A stretch of 64,000 nucleotides of DNA from Brachybacterium sp036311905 (lineage in GTDB: Bacteria; Actinomycetota; Actinomycetes; Actinomycetales; Dermabacteraceae): assembly GCF_036311905.1 (NCBI RefSeq), contig NZ_JAZDCH010000012.1, positions 1-64,000 of the forward strand, in the 5' to 3' direction. Of this stretch, positions 51,056 through 59,882 are shown piece by piece. The notes below the pieces were generated by a model. It searched no databases. It saw only the letters and a list, made by a program, of their open reading frames with translations, and was not told the origin of the DNA. A program made the translations under genes and the position numbers. Within the stretch, counting starts at the first letter, position 1; the number at the start of each line of letters is the position of its first letter.

Positions 51056-52729
51056 ATGCCCGAGCCCCGCGTCCCCGATGCCGTGATCCCCGCCCCCGTC
51101 CCCACCGGCTCCGGGGCGGTGGATGCCGCGACGGCCCTGTGGACGGCGCTCGCGGAGCTCGGCGTGCGCGAGGCGGTGCTCGCCCCCGGCTCCCGCTCCG
51201 CCCCGCTCGTCTACGCGCTCGCCGCCGCCCCGATCGCCACCCGGATCCGGGCGCACGTGCGGATCGACGAGCGGGCCGCCGCCTTCACCGCCCTCGGCGT
51301 CGGCCGCCACGATGCGGCGCATCCCGCGGCCGTTTTCACCACTTCCGGCACCGCCGCCGCGCATCTCCTCGCCGCCGCGATGGAGGCTCACCACTCGCGC
51401 ATCCCGCTGCTGCTGCTCACCGCCGACCGGCCCGCCGAGCTGCGCGGCACCGGCGCGAACCAGACCACGGTGCAGACCGGACTGTTCAGCCCCTTCGTGC
51501 GCTTCCGGGCCGATCTGCCCGCCCCCACGGCCGCGGCGGCCACCGACGCCGAGCTGCGCACCGTCGTCTCCACCCTCGCCCGTGCCCACGCCGCCGCGAC
51601 CGGGGAGCATCCCGGGCCCGTGCACGTGAACCTCGGCTTCCGGGACCCGCTCACCCCGCGTCCCGAGCAGGCCCCCGCCCCGGGGAAGCGGCCGTCCCTC
51701 GTGCTCACTCGGCGCCTCCCCGCTCCCGCCCCCGCGCCGCAGCCGGTGCCGGTGTCCTCTCGCACCGTGGTCGTCGCGGGGGACGGCGCGGGCCCCGCCG
51801 CCCGCGCCCTCGCCGAGGAGCACGACCTCCCGCTGCTGGCCGAGCCCAGCTCCGGCGCCCGCGGCGGCGACAGCCTCGTCGTCGGCTATCCCGCCCTGCT
51901 CGCCGAGGTGATGGCCGATCCGCAGCATCCGCTGCGGCCCGAGCGGGCGATCGTCCTCGGCCACCCGACGCTCTCCCGGCCGGTGCTCGGGGGGCTGCTC
52001 GGCGCGGAGGATGTCGAGGTGATCGTCGTGGACCGGCACCCCGACTTCGCCGATGCCGCCCGGCGCGCCCGCCTCGTCGTCCCCGCCGCCCGGGGCGAGC
52101 GGGTCCCCGCCGACGGTCCCTCGCTCCGTGACGCCTGGCAGCGGGCCGCCGCGGAGCGGTTCCCGGCCGGTGGACCGACCTGGCAGGCACGTGCGGCGCT
52201 CACCGTGTGGGAGGCGAGCGGCGCCGAGGACGTGCTGGTGCTCGGCTCCTCGAGCCTGGTCCGCGACCTCGACCAGCACGCCGGCCCCACCGCGGCCAGG
52301 GTTCTCGCGAATCGCGGCCTCGCCGGGATCGACGGCACCGTGTCCCTCGCGGGCGGGCTGTCCCTCGCGCGCCGGGACACCCCCGGGAGGGTGCGCGTGC
52401 TCCTCGGCGACCTCACCGCCCTCCACGACCTCACCGGGCAGATCATCGGACCCGAGGAGGTGCGGCCCGACCTCGACGTGATCGTCGTCGACGACGACGG
52501 CGGCCGCATCTTCGGCGGCCTCGAGCATGCCGCCGCCCCGCCCGAGGTGCTGCGCCGCTTCTTCACCACCCCGCACGGCACGGACCTCGCCGCCGCGGCC
52601 CGTGCCCTCGGCGCCGAGGCGCACCGGGTCGACGTCGACAGCCTGCGCACAGCTCTGGTACAGCCCGCACAGGGTCTGCGGGTGTTGGTTGTCCGAGAAG
52701 GGTCCGCACCGGACCCGAGGAACACGTAG
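51056..52729 (+). CDS. menD: SEPHCHC synthase (2-oxoglutarate-dependent)
   Basis: 557 residues, thiamine-diphosphate enzyme: VLAPGSRSAPLVYAL near the start, TSGTAAAHLLAAAMEA, and cofactor region GDLTALHDL with VIVVDDDGGRIFGGLEH. It condenses isochorismate with 2-oxoglutarate. Leaderless start: TACGCT at 51044-51049 lies 6 nt before the ATG, only 14 bp after menC, so it may have its own promoter. Confidence 0.94.
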   Translation: MPEPRVPDAVIPAPVPTGSGAVDAATALWTALAELGVREAVLAPGSRSAPLVYALAAAPIATRIRAHVRIDERAAAFTALGVGRHDAAHPAAVFTTSGTAAAHLLAAAMEAHHSRIPLLLLTADRPAELRGTGANQTTVQTGLFSPFVRFRADLPAPTAAAATDAELRTVVSTLARAHAAATGEHPGPVHVNLGFRDPLTPRPEQAPAPGKRPSLVLTRRLPAPAPAPQPVPVSSRTVVVAGDGAGPAARALAEEHDLPLLAEPSSGARGGDSLVVGYPALLAEVMADPQHPLRPERAIVLGHPTLSRPVLGGLLGAEDVEVIVVDRHPDFADAARRARLVVPAARGERVPADGPSLRDAWQRAAAERFPAGGPTWQARAALTVWEASGAEDVLVLGSSSLVRDLDQHAGPTAARVLANRGLAGIDGTVSLAGGLSLARRDTPGRVRVLLGDLTALHDLTGQIIGPEEVRPDLDVIVVDDDGGRIFGGLEHAAAPPEVLRRFFTTPHGTDLAAAARALGAEAHRVDVDSLRTALVQPAQGLRVLVVREGSAPDPRNT

Positions 52730-52743
52730 TCGAAGGTGAGCCG

Positions 52744-54102
52744 ATGGACGACCTGACCCCGCCCGCCCCGCAGCCCCAGCCCAGGCCCGAGGCGCAGCCG
52801 GAGCCCACGCCGCCGCTGCAGCCGCAGCAGCCCGCCACGTGGCAGCAGCCCGTCGGCCCCGCGACCGAGCCGCTGAGCCCGGTCCCCACCCCGGGACCCG
52901 CCCCCGACACCGAGCCGCTGAGCCCGGTCCCGGCCGCTGCTTCTGCCGTTGCTTCTGCCCCCGCCCCGGCCCCCGCTCCGCGGCGCCGCGGTCCGGGATG
53001 GGGCGGCGTCGTGGGACTCGTCGCGGCGGGCATGATCCTCTCCAGCGGGGCGACGCTCGGCGGGGTCATCGCCTACGACGAGCTGTTCGCCGACGAACCG
53101 GCCCCGACCACCGCGTCCGCCCCGACCGACGGCGCCACGGCGAGCCCGGTCGCCTCCGCCTCGACCGCGCAGGACCCGGACTGGACCGCGATCGCCGAGC
53201 AGCTCTCCCCGAGCGCGGTCTCGATCCAGGTCGCGACCCAGGGCGGCACCAGCCAGGGCACCGGCATCGTGCTGGAGTCCGCCGGCACGATCCTCACCAA
53301 CGAGCACGTCGTCTCCGGCGGCAGTCGGATCCAGGTCACCACGAGCGAGGGACTCAGCTACGAGGCGGAGCTGGTGGGCTCCGACACCTCCACCGATCTC
53401 GCCGTCATCCGCCTCCTCTCCCCGCCGGACGATCTCGTCCCGGCGACCTTCGCCGACTCCTCCACCGTCGAGGTGGGAGCGCCGGTGATGGCGCTCGGCA
53501 CCCCGCTGGGGCTGGAGAACACCGTCACCACCGGCATCGTCTCCGCGGTGGACCGCCCGGTGACAGCGACCGGCGAGGACCCCTCCGGCGCCGACACCAG
53601 CTACACCTCGGCGATCCAGACCGACGCTGCGATCAACCCCGGCAACTCGGGCGGTCCCCTCGTCGACGCCTCCGGGCAGGTGATCGGGATCAACTCGGCG
53701 ATCGCGGGGATCCCGAACAGCGAGGGGCAGGCCGGCTCGATCGGGCTCGGCTTCGCGATCCCCTCGAACACGGCGATGCTCATCGCCGAGCAGCTCGTCG
53801 AGAACGGTTCCGCCGATCACGCTTATCTCGGCGTGACTACGACCGACGGCAGCGCGACGGTGGGGGAGACCACCTATCGCGGTGCCGAGGTGGTGGCGCT
53901 CGAACCGGACGCCCCCGCCGCGGCCGGCGATCTGCGCGACGGGGACCTGATCACCCGGGTCGACGACACGCCCGTCGGCAGCGCCGCGGCGCTGACCGGG
54001 GTGGTCCGCGGCCTCGAGGTGGGCAGCACCCACACCCTCACCGTGCTGCGCGAGGACGAGCTTCAGACGCTCGAGGTCACGCTCGGATCCCGCTCGGCCT
54101 GA
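52744..54102 (+). CDS. HtrA/DegP-like membrane-anchored trypsin-type protease with PDZ domain
   Basis: 452 residues. A Pro/Gln-rich cytoplasmic arm (1-80) precedes one membrane helix (about 84-108). The protease domain has His in LTNEHVVSG, Asp in TSTDLAVIRL and Ser in NPGNSGGPLVD; a C-terminal PDZ domain spans about 350-445. It would act outside the membrane on misfolded proteins. GAAGGTGAG lies before the ATG. Its last 40 bases overlap the convergent menF-type gene. Confidence 0.92.
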   Translation: MDDLTPPAPQPQPRPEAQPEPTPPLQPQQPATWQQPVGPATEPLSPVPTPGPAPDTEPLSPVPAAASAVASAPAPAPAPRRRGPGWGGVVGLVAAGMILSSGATLGGVIAYDELFADEPAPTTASAPTDGATASPVASASTAQDPDWTAIAEQLSPSAVSIQVATQGGTSQGTGIVLESAGTILTNEHVVSGGSRIQVTTSEGLSYEAELVGSDTSTDLAVIRLLSPPDDLVPATFADSSTVEVGAPVMALGTPLGLENTVTTGIVSAVDRPVTATGEDPSGADTSYTSAIQTDAAINPGNSGGPLVDASGQVIGINSAIAGIPNSEGQAGSIGLGFAIPSNTAMLIAEQLVENGSADHAYLGVTTTDGSATVGETTYRGAEVVALEPDAPAAAGDLRDGDLITRVDDTPVGSAAALTGVVRGLEVGSTHTLTVLREDELQTLEVTLGSRSA

Positions 54103-55367
54103 TCCCCGCGCAGCGCGCGCAGCATCGGCCGGCACTTGGCGAGCACCTCCGCGTGCTCGGAGACCGGATCGGAAGCGGCGACGAGACCGCCGCCGGCCTG
54201 GAGCACCAGCTCGTGGGGGCCGCGCAGGTGCGCCATCCGCAGCGCGATCGCCCACTGCCCGTCCCCGTCGGCGTCCATCCAGCCGACGGGGGAGGCGTAG
54301 CCGCCGCGGTCGTGCGGCTCGAGGCGCTCGATGATCGCGTCGGCCTGCTCCCGCGGGGTGCCGGAGACGGCCGCCGAGGGATGCAGCCGGGCGGCCACAT
54401 CGAGGCTGGTCACGCCGTTGCGCAACCGGGCGGTGACGTCCGAGGCGAGATGCTCCAGCCCCGGGAGGCGGAGCACGAACGGCTCGGGGGAGACCTCGAC
54501 GTCCTCCGCGAGGTCGACGAGGCGCTCGACCACCGAATCCGCGGCGTAGGCGTGCTCGGAGAGCTCCTTGGCGTCGGCGCGGAAGGCGCGACGGTCCGCC
54601 TCGTCGAGCTCGCCGTCGTCGGCCACCGGGCGGGTGCCGGCGAGCACGCGGGAGAACACCCGGCCGTCCTCGGTCTGGGCGAGCATCTCGGGGCTGGCCC
54701 CGATCACGTCCTCGAGGTGGTAGACCCACGTGCTCGGATAGGCGCGCGCCAGGCGCGCGAGCAGCAGCGCGGGCTCGAGCGGGGTGGCCGAGCGCACGGT
54801 GGTCCGCTCGGAGAGCACGATCTTCCCGGCGCGGCCGGCCGCGATCTCCGCGACCGCCTCCTGCACCAGGGCCTGGTACTCGTCGGGCGTGTGGTCCGGC
54901 TCGAGCTCGAGGTCCTCGCCGTCGCCGAGTGGGCCGACGGGGGTCGAGGGGAACAGGTCCCGCCACGAGGTGGGCAGAGAGGGCTCCTCGCCCATCGCGG
55001 TGACCGTGAGGAACGCCTCGCCGTCGTGCACCCCGAGGACGGCCCGGGGGACGAGCAGCGTCGAGGGGCGGGGCGAGCCGGCGGCGTAGGAGAAGGAGCC
55101 GAGCGCGATCAGGCCCGAGGTGCGGGTGCGGACCTCGTCGTCGACGCGGGCCGTCGCCGCGAGCGCGCGGAAGGCCGAGCTGGCGGCGCCGAAGCGGTGG
55201 GGGCCGGTGGTCTGCACCGACCAGGTCGACCCGATCGCGACCACTCCCTGCCCGTGGCGCAGCCACGCCCCGGTGAGCCCGCGGGGGAGGTGGCCGAGCA
55301 GGTCGACGTCCTCCTCGAGGCGCACGGTGCGCACGAGGATCGTGGGGCTCGGGCTGTGGTCGGACAT
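54063..55367 (-). CDS. menF: Isochorismate synthase
   Basis: 434 residues of the chorismate-binding family: KIVLSERTTV, GASPEMLAQ, HPSAAVSGTP, GYASPVGW and AGGGLVAASDP. It converts chorismate to isochorismate for MenD. Siderophore-type isochorismate synthases share the fold, but the men neighbours favour menaquinone. ATG 55367 is preferred over an ATG 9 nt earlier since CATAAT (55375-55380, minus strand) lies 7 nt upstream as -10 box. Confidence 0.9.
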   Translation of the reverse strand: MSDHSPSPTILVRTVRLEEDVDLLGHLPRGLTGAWLRHGQGVVAIGSTWSVQTTGPHRFGAASSAFRALAATARVDDEVRTRTSGLIALGSFSYAAGSPRPSTLLVPRAVLGVHDGEAFLTVTAMGEEPSLPTSWRDLFPSTPVGPLGDGEDLELEPDHTPDEYQALVQEAVAEIAAGRAGKIVLSERTTVRSATPLEPALLLARLARAYPSTWVYHLEDVIGASPEMLAQTEDGRVFSRVLAGTRPVADDGELDEADRRAFRADAKELSEHAYAADSVVERLVDLAEDVEVSPEPFVLRLPGLEHLASDVTARLRNGVTSLDVAARLHPSAAVSGTPREQADAIIERLEPHDRGGYASPVGWMDADGDGQWAIALRMAHLRGPHELVLQAGGGLVAASDPVSEHAEVLAKCRPMLRALRGDQAERDPSVTSSV

Positions 55368-55464
55368 CCGTGTCATTATGCGGCACCCAGGGGTCGGGAG
55401 GTGCGACCATGGGGCGGCGGCGAAGGCCGCGGACCGTGTGCAGTGGGCGTTCGAGGAGCAGTGC

Positions 55465-57033
55465 GTGAGCAGTCAGACCGAGAGCATCGCGACACCCCTG
55501 GTCCGGGGAGCGCTCGCGGCGATCGTGTCCCTCGGCACGGCCCTCGCCCTCGTGGTCGTGCCGGCGCTCGCCGCGCAGGTCGTCGCCACCCGCTCGTCCG
55601 CGACCGCCCTCGATGCGATCCTCATCGCGTTGAATCTCCTCGTGCTCGGCCACGGCGGCGGCCTGGTGCTGACCACGGGTGCGATCGACGGCGCCGTCAC
55701 CCTCACACCGCTCGGCCTGCTCCTGCTGCTCGTGGTGCTCTGCGCCGCCGGGATGCGGCGCGTGGGCCGCGCGCTGCTGCTCGTGCGCGAGGACGGGGTG
55801 CTGCGCGATCGGGCGCTGCGCGATGCGGGCGGCGCGCTCGGCCTCTACGTCCTCGTCTACGCGATCGGCCTGGCCCTGGTGGCGGCGATCTCTCGCAGCG
55901 CCCTGGTGAGCCCGGTCCTCCCTTCCGCCCTGGTGTCCGGGGCGATGGTCGCGATGCTCGGCGGGCTCGCGGGCCTGCTGTGGTCGCTGCGCCGCGAGGC
56001 GACGGCGACCGTGCCGGGGGTGCGGGTGCTCGAACTCCTGCCCCGCCCCTGGGGCTCGGTGGCGCGCGCCACGCTGTTCGCGGTGGCCGGCCTCCTCACC
56101 CTGGGACTCGCGACGGTGCTGGTGATGCTCCTGCTGTCCGTCCCGGCGCAGTCCGCGCTCTTCGCCCAGCTCGACCCGGGTCCCGTCGGCGGGCTCGTGC
56201 TGTCCCTGATCCAGCTCGCCCTGCTGCCGCTGCTCGCCGTGTGGGCGCTCGTGGTGCTCTCCGGCGGCACCGTCGAGCTCGGCACGTCCACGGGGATCTC
56301 GCTCGACGGCGCGGAGACCGGCGTGCTGCCCGCGCTCCCGATGCTCGGCGCCCTCCCGCAGCCCGGCGACTTCCCGGACGCCGTCTGGGGGCTGATCGTG
56401 CTGCCGGCCGTGCCGGTGGTCCTCGGCGCGGTGCGCCTCGTGCGCGACCTCGAGGACCTGCCCTGGCGCGAGCGCGTCACCGCGTGGATCGGCTACCCCG
56501 TGGCGGTGCTCGTGGGGACAGTGCTCATCGTGGGCCTGGCCACGGGAGGGATCGGCGAGGGCCGGTTGAGCCATCTCGGCCCGGTGCTCGACGAGCTGCT
56601 GCTGCCGCTCGCCCTGATCGTGCTGGTCCCGACGGTGCTCGTGATCGGGGTGCTCGGCAGTGGCCTGATCCCCTGGCTGCGTCAGCGCGTCGAGCGGGCC
56701 GAGACCGCCGAGCGCGCCGAGCTCACGGGGGAGGAGCGCCGCTCCGCGGGCGGAACCGCGGGGTCCGGGGCCGACGGCGGTGCCGCCTCCCGCCTGGAGC
56801 GGGTCCGCGGAGCCCTCGCCGCCCGCCTGCCGCGGCGGGCGGCGGCGAGTCCGGAGTCGCCGGCGTCGGCCGGATCGGCGCGGACCCCTGCCTCCGCAGG
56901 AACCGTCGCCTCGCCCGCGCCCCCGTCCCCGGCCTCCGCAGGAACCGTCGCCTCGCCCGCGTCCCCGTCCCCGGCCGCGGCGAGCCCGGACTCCCCGGGC
57001 GAGGACGAGCTCAGCCGCCCACCACGGAGCTGA
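55465..57033 (+). CDS. PerM-like (DUF6350) multi-pass membrane protein
   Basis: 522 residues from GTG 55465, which has GAGGAG 6 nt upstream. About ten membrane helices are followed by a long Ala/Ser/Pro-rich tail (from about 415) with direct repeats of ASAGTVASPA. The block LLVLGHGGGLVLTTGAIDGAVTLTPLGL is typical of the DUF6350 family (mycobacterial PerM, linked to cell division), and the position just before purN/purH is shared with those, as I recall. End overlaps the convergent gene by 23 bp. Confidence 0.75.
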   Translation: MSSQTESIATPLVRGALAAIVSLGTALALVVVPALAAQVVATRSSATALDAILIALNLLVLGHGGGLVLTTGAIDGAVTLTPLGLLLLLVVLCAAGMRRVGRALLLVREDGVLRDRALRDAGGALGLYVLVYAIGLALVAAISRSALVSPVLPSALVSGAMVAMLGGLAGLLWSLRREATATVPGVRVLELLPRPWGSVARATLFAVAGLLTLGLATVLVMLLLSVPAQSALFAQLDPGPVGGLVLSLIQLALLPLLAVWALVVLSGGTVELGTSTGISLDGAETGVLPALPMLGALPQPGDFPDAVWGLIVLPAVPVVLGAVRLVRDLEDLPWRERVTAWIGYPVAVLVGTVLIVGLATGGIGEGRLSHLGPVLDELLLPLALIVLVPTVLVIGVLGSGLIPWLRQRVERAETAERAELTGEERRSAGGTAGSGADGGAASRLERVRGALAARLPRRAAASPESPASAGSARTPASAGTVASPAPPSPASAGTVASPASPSPAAASPDSPGEDELSRPPRS

Positions 57034-57421
57034 CCCAGCTGATCATCGCGTCCTGCCCCTCGGCGGTGCAGGCCGCGCGGGCCTGCTCGGTGATCGCCTC
57101 GGCCCGGCACGCCTCGAGCTCGGCCAGGGGCTGGTAGAAGAGCGCCGAGATCGCCGCGCCCGCGATGATCAGCAACGTCGCCGGCACGCCCACCACCAGG
57201 CCCAGCACGCCGAGGCCGATCCGGCGGCGGCGGAAGGCCTCGATCGACAGCAGCACCAGCAGCACGAGCGCCGCGAGCCCGGTCAGCCCCGACCCCAGCG
57301 CGAACGGGAGCGGCGCCATCATCAGCAGCCAGGAGGCGAGCATCGCCACGGTGAGGGCGGCGAGCAGTCGACGATGCCGCTCGAGGGGACGGTCCGGGGG
57401 GCGCGGGGGCTGCTCGCTCAT
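57011..57421 (-). CDS. Small membrane protein, unknown function
   Basis: 136 residues. Three hydrophobic segments (LTVAMLASWLLMMAPLPF, GLAALVLLVLLSIEAF, LGLVVGVPATLLIIAGAAIS) and a short extracellular tail with two cysteines (ACRAEA, ACTAEG) that may pair. CAGAAT lies 6 nt before the ATG. Resembles generic DUF4190-like actinobacterial proteins, but I do not recognise it firmly. Divergent from purN. Confidence 0.65.
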   Translation of the reverse strand: MSEQPPRPPDRPLERHRRLLAALTVAMLASWLLMMAPLPFALGSGLTGLAALVLLVLLSIEAFRRRRIGLGVLGLVVGVPATLLIIAGAAISALFYQPLAELEACRAEAITEQARAACTAEGQDAMISWVSSVVGG

Positions 57422-57496
57422 CGCCCCATTCTGCCCGTCCGGTCCGGGAGTCGCCCGTCCCGGCGGCACGGCCGGCTCCCGGACTACCCTGGACGG

Positions 57497-58069
57497 GTGA
57501 CCAGCACCCCCGTCGTCGTCCTCATCTCCGGCACCGGCTCGAACCTCGCCGCTCTGCTGCGCGCCGCGCGCGAGCCCGATGCACCGTTCCGCGTCGTCGG
57601 CGTTCTCGCCGACCGGGAGGCTGTCGGCCTCGAGCACGCCCGGGCCGCGGGGATCCCCACCGAGATCGTCGCGCTCGCCGACCATCCGGACCGGGACTCG
57701 TGGGACCGGGCGCTCGCCGCGGCCGTCGCCGCGCACGATCCGCAGCTGGTAGTCCTCGCGGGCTTCATGAAGCTCGTCGGCGCCCCCCTGCTCGACGCCT
57801 ACGGCGGCCGTCTCCTGAACACCCACCCGGCGCTGCTGCCCTCCTTCCCCGGGGCGCACGGGGTCCGCGACGCCCTCGCGCACGGCGTGAAGATCACCGG
57901 CGCCACCGTGATCGAGGTCGATGCCGGGGTCGACACGGGGCGGATCCTCGCCCAGGTGGCGGTCCCGGTCCTCGAGGACGACACCGAGGAGACCCTCCAT
58001 GAGCGCATCAAGGCCGCCGAGCAGCCGCTGCTCGTCGACGTGGTGCGCCGCCTGACCGCGATACCCTGA
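57497..58069 (+). CDS. purN: Phosphoribosylglycinamide formyltransferase
   Basis: 190 residues. VLISGTGSNLAALLRA at the N-terminus; catalytic Asn-His in LLNTHPALLPSFPG and Asp in DAGVDTGRIL. It formylates GAR with 10-formyl-THF in purine synthesis. Leaderless GTG start behind TACCCT (57485-57490, 6 nt). The promoter for purH lies within its last codons. Confidence 0.95.
   Translation: MTSTPVVVLISGTGSNLAALLRAAREPDAPFRVVGVLADREAVGLEHARAAGIPTEIVALADHPDRDSWDRALAAAVAAHDPQLVVLAGFMKLVGAPLLDAYGGRLLNTHPALLPSFPGAHGVRDALAHGVKITGATVIEVDAGVDTGRILAQVAVPVLEDDTEETLHERIKAAEQPLLVDVVRRLTAIP
58062..58067 (+). promoter_or_regulatory. -10 box of the purH riboswitch transcript
   Basis: TACCCT overlaps the last codons of purN. 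A start 6-7 nt downstream would place the 5' end at about 58074, directly at the base of the ZTP riboswitch. Confidence 0.5.
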
Positions 58070-58074
58070 GCGCA

Positions 58075-58145
58075 CACGACTGGCGCAGGTGGGAGACCAC
58101 CGGGGAGTGATCACGTGGACATCGACCGCCTGGGTGTCCACCGCA
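58075..58145 (+). ncRNA. ZTP (pfl) riboswitch upstream of purH
   Basis: The leader shows the pfl layout: ACTGGCG, then hairpin GGTGG (58088-58092) / CCACC (58097-58101) with a GAGA loop, GGGGAG (58102-58107), then hairpin GTGGACA (58115-58121) / TGTCCAC (58135-58141). The second hairpin contains the near-invariant CCGCCTGGG (58126-58134). ZTP riboswitches sense ZMP/ZTP, signs of folate shortage, and switch on purine and one-carbon genes; purH uses ZMP as substrate. A small GAGG/CCTC stem (58067+100 to 58177) covers the ribosome site, which suggests control of translation. Boundaries are approximate. Confidence 0.85.
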
Positions 58146-58177
58146 ACGACCGCAGCACACCTGACCGAGGAGCCCTC

Positions 58178-59803
58178 GTGACCGCCACCGACCGTCGCCC
58201 GATCCGCCGCGCCCTGCTCTCCGTCTACGACAAGGACGGCATCGTCGACCTGGCCCGCGCCCTCGCGGACGCCGGCGCCGAGATCGTCTCCACCGGCTCC
58301 ACCGCCGCGACCGTCCGCGACGCCGGGATCGCGGTGACCGAGGTCGAGACCGTCACAGGCTTCCCGGAGATGCTCGACGGCCGCGTCAAGACCCTGCACC
58401 CGCGGGTCCACGGCGGGATCCTCGCCGACCAGCGCCTCGAGACGCACCGCGCCCAGCTCGCCGAGCACGACATCGCCCCCTTCGACCTCGTCGTCGTGAA
58501 CCTGTACCCGTTCTCCGACACCGTCGCCGCGGGCGGCAGCTTCGACGAGATCATCGAGAAGATCGACATCGGCGGCCCCTCCATGGTGCGCGGTGCCGCG
58601 AAGAACTTCGCGAGCGTCGCCGTGGTGGTCGAGCCCGAGGGCTACGCCGACGCGGCCCGGGCCGCCGCGGCGGGCGGCTTCACCCTCGCAGAGCGCCAGG
58701 AGCTCTCCGCGATCGCCTTCACCGTCACCGCGGACTACGACACGGCCATCTCCGAGTGGATGACCGCGCGGCTCTCCGAGGACGAGGAGTCCGGCGAGGG
58801 CGAGGACGCCGAGCCGAACCTGCTGGACCTCTCCGACGAGGACGCCGCCGCTTACGGCTTCACCCAGACCCTCCGCTACGGCGAGAACCCGCACCAGCGC
58901 GCCCGCCTCGCGGTCTCCGACGCGGACACCCCCGGTCTCGCGGGCGCGGAGCTGCTCGGCGGCAAGCCGATGAGCTACAACAACTACGTCGACGCCGACG
59001 CCGCCCTGCGCGCCGCCTACGACTTCGACACCCCGGCCGTCGCCGTGGTCAAGCACAACAACCCCTGCGGCATCGCGACCGTCGCCGAGGGCACCGACAT
59101 CGCCGCCGCCCACGCCGCCGCCCACGCGACCGACCCGGTCTCCGCCTACGGCGGCGTGATCGCCGCGAACCGGCCCGTCACCCTCGCCATGGCCGAGCAG
59201 GTCAAGCCTGTGTTCACCGAGGTCATCCTCGCCCCGGGCTACGAGGACGCCGCCCTCGAGCTGCTGCGCACCAAGAAGAACCTGCGCATCCTGCAGGTCG
59301 AGGACCGTCCCCGCACCGGTCTCGAGGTGCGCCACATCTGGGGCGGCACCCTGGTCCAGGACGCCGACGCGATCGATGCCGCGGGCGATGATCCCGCGCA
59401 GTGGACCCTCGCCGCCGGCGAGCCGGCCGACGCGGAGACCCTCGCCGACCTCGCCTTCGCCTGGCGCGCGGTGCGCGGCGCGAAGTCCAACGCGATCCTG
59501 CTCGCCGCGGGCGGCGCCGCCGTCGGCATCGGCATGGGCCAGGTCAACCGCCTGGACTCCTGCCGCCTGGCCGTCACCCGCGCCAACACCCTCGGCGGGG
59601 AGGGCATCGAGCGGGCTCGCGGCGCCGTCGCCGCCTCCGACGCCTTCTTCCCCTTCGCCGACGGTCCGCAGATCCTGCTCGACGCTGGCGTGCGCGCGAT
59701 CGTGCAGCCCGGCGGCTCGATCCGCGACGAGGAGGTCGTCGAAGCCTGCCGCGCCGCGGGAGTCACGATGTATCTCACGGGCACCCGCCACTTCGCCCAC
59801 TGA
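58178..59803 (+). CDS. purH: Bifunctional AICAR transformylase / IMP cyclohydrolase
   Basis: 541 residues. The N-terminal IMP cyclohydrolase domain (about 1-200) has STGSTAATVRDAG and KTLHPRVHGGIL; the C-terminal transformylase has VVKHNNPCGIAT and DPVSAYGGVIAANR. It does the last two steps to IMP. GTG 58178 is chosen over an upstream ATG because GAGGAG (58167-58172) lies 5 nt before it and the earlier frame would run through the riboswitch. Confidence 0.95.
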   Translation: MTATDRRPIRRALLSVYDKDGIVDLARALADAGAEIVSTGSTAATVRDAGIAVTEVETVTGFPEMLDGRVKTLHPRVHGGILADQRLETHRAQLAEHDIAPFDLVVVNLYPFSDTVAAGGSFDEIIEKIDIGGPSMVRGAAKNFASVAVVVEPEGYADAARAAAAGGFTLAERQELSAIAFTVTADYDTAISEWMTARLSEDEESGEGEDAEPNLLDLSDEDAAAYGFTQTLRYGENPHQRARLAVSDADTPGLAGAELLGGKPMSYNNYVDADAALRAAYDFDTPAVAVVKHNNPCGIATVAEGTDIAAAHAAAHATDPVSAYGGVIAANRPVTLAMAEQVKPVFTEVILAPGYEDAALELLRTKKNLRILQVEDRPRTGLEVRHIWGGTLVQDADAIDAAGDDPAQWTLAAGEPADAETLADLAFAWRAVRGAKSNAILLAAGGAAVGIGMGQVNRLDSCRLAVTRANTLGGEGIERARGAVAASDAFFPFADGPQILLDAGVRAIVQPGGSIRDEEVVEACRAAGVTMYLTGTRHFAH

Positions 59804-59882
59804 CCGCAGCCCTGTTCACCCCCCGGCCACCGAAGGACCCTACGCTCGCGCCGACATCCCGCGACCCCATGGAGGAGAGACC

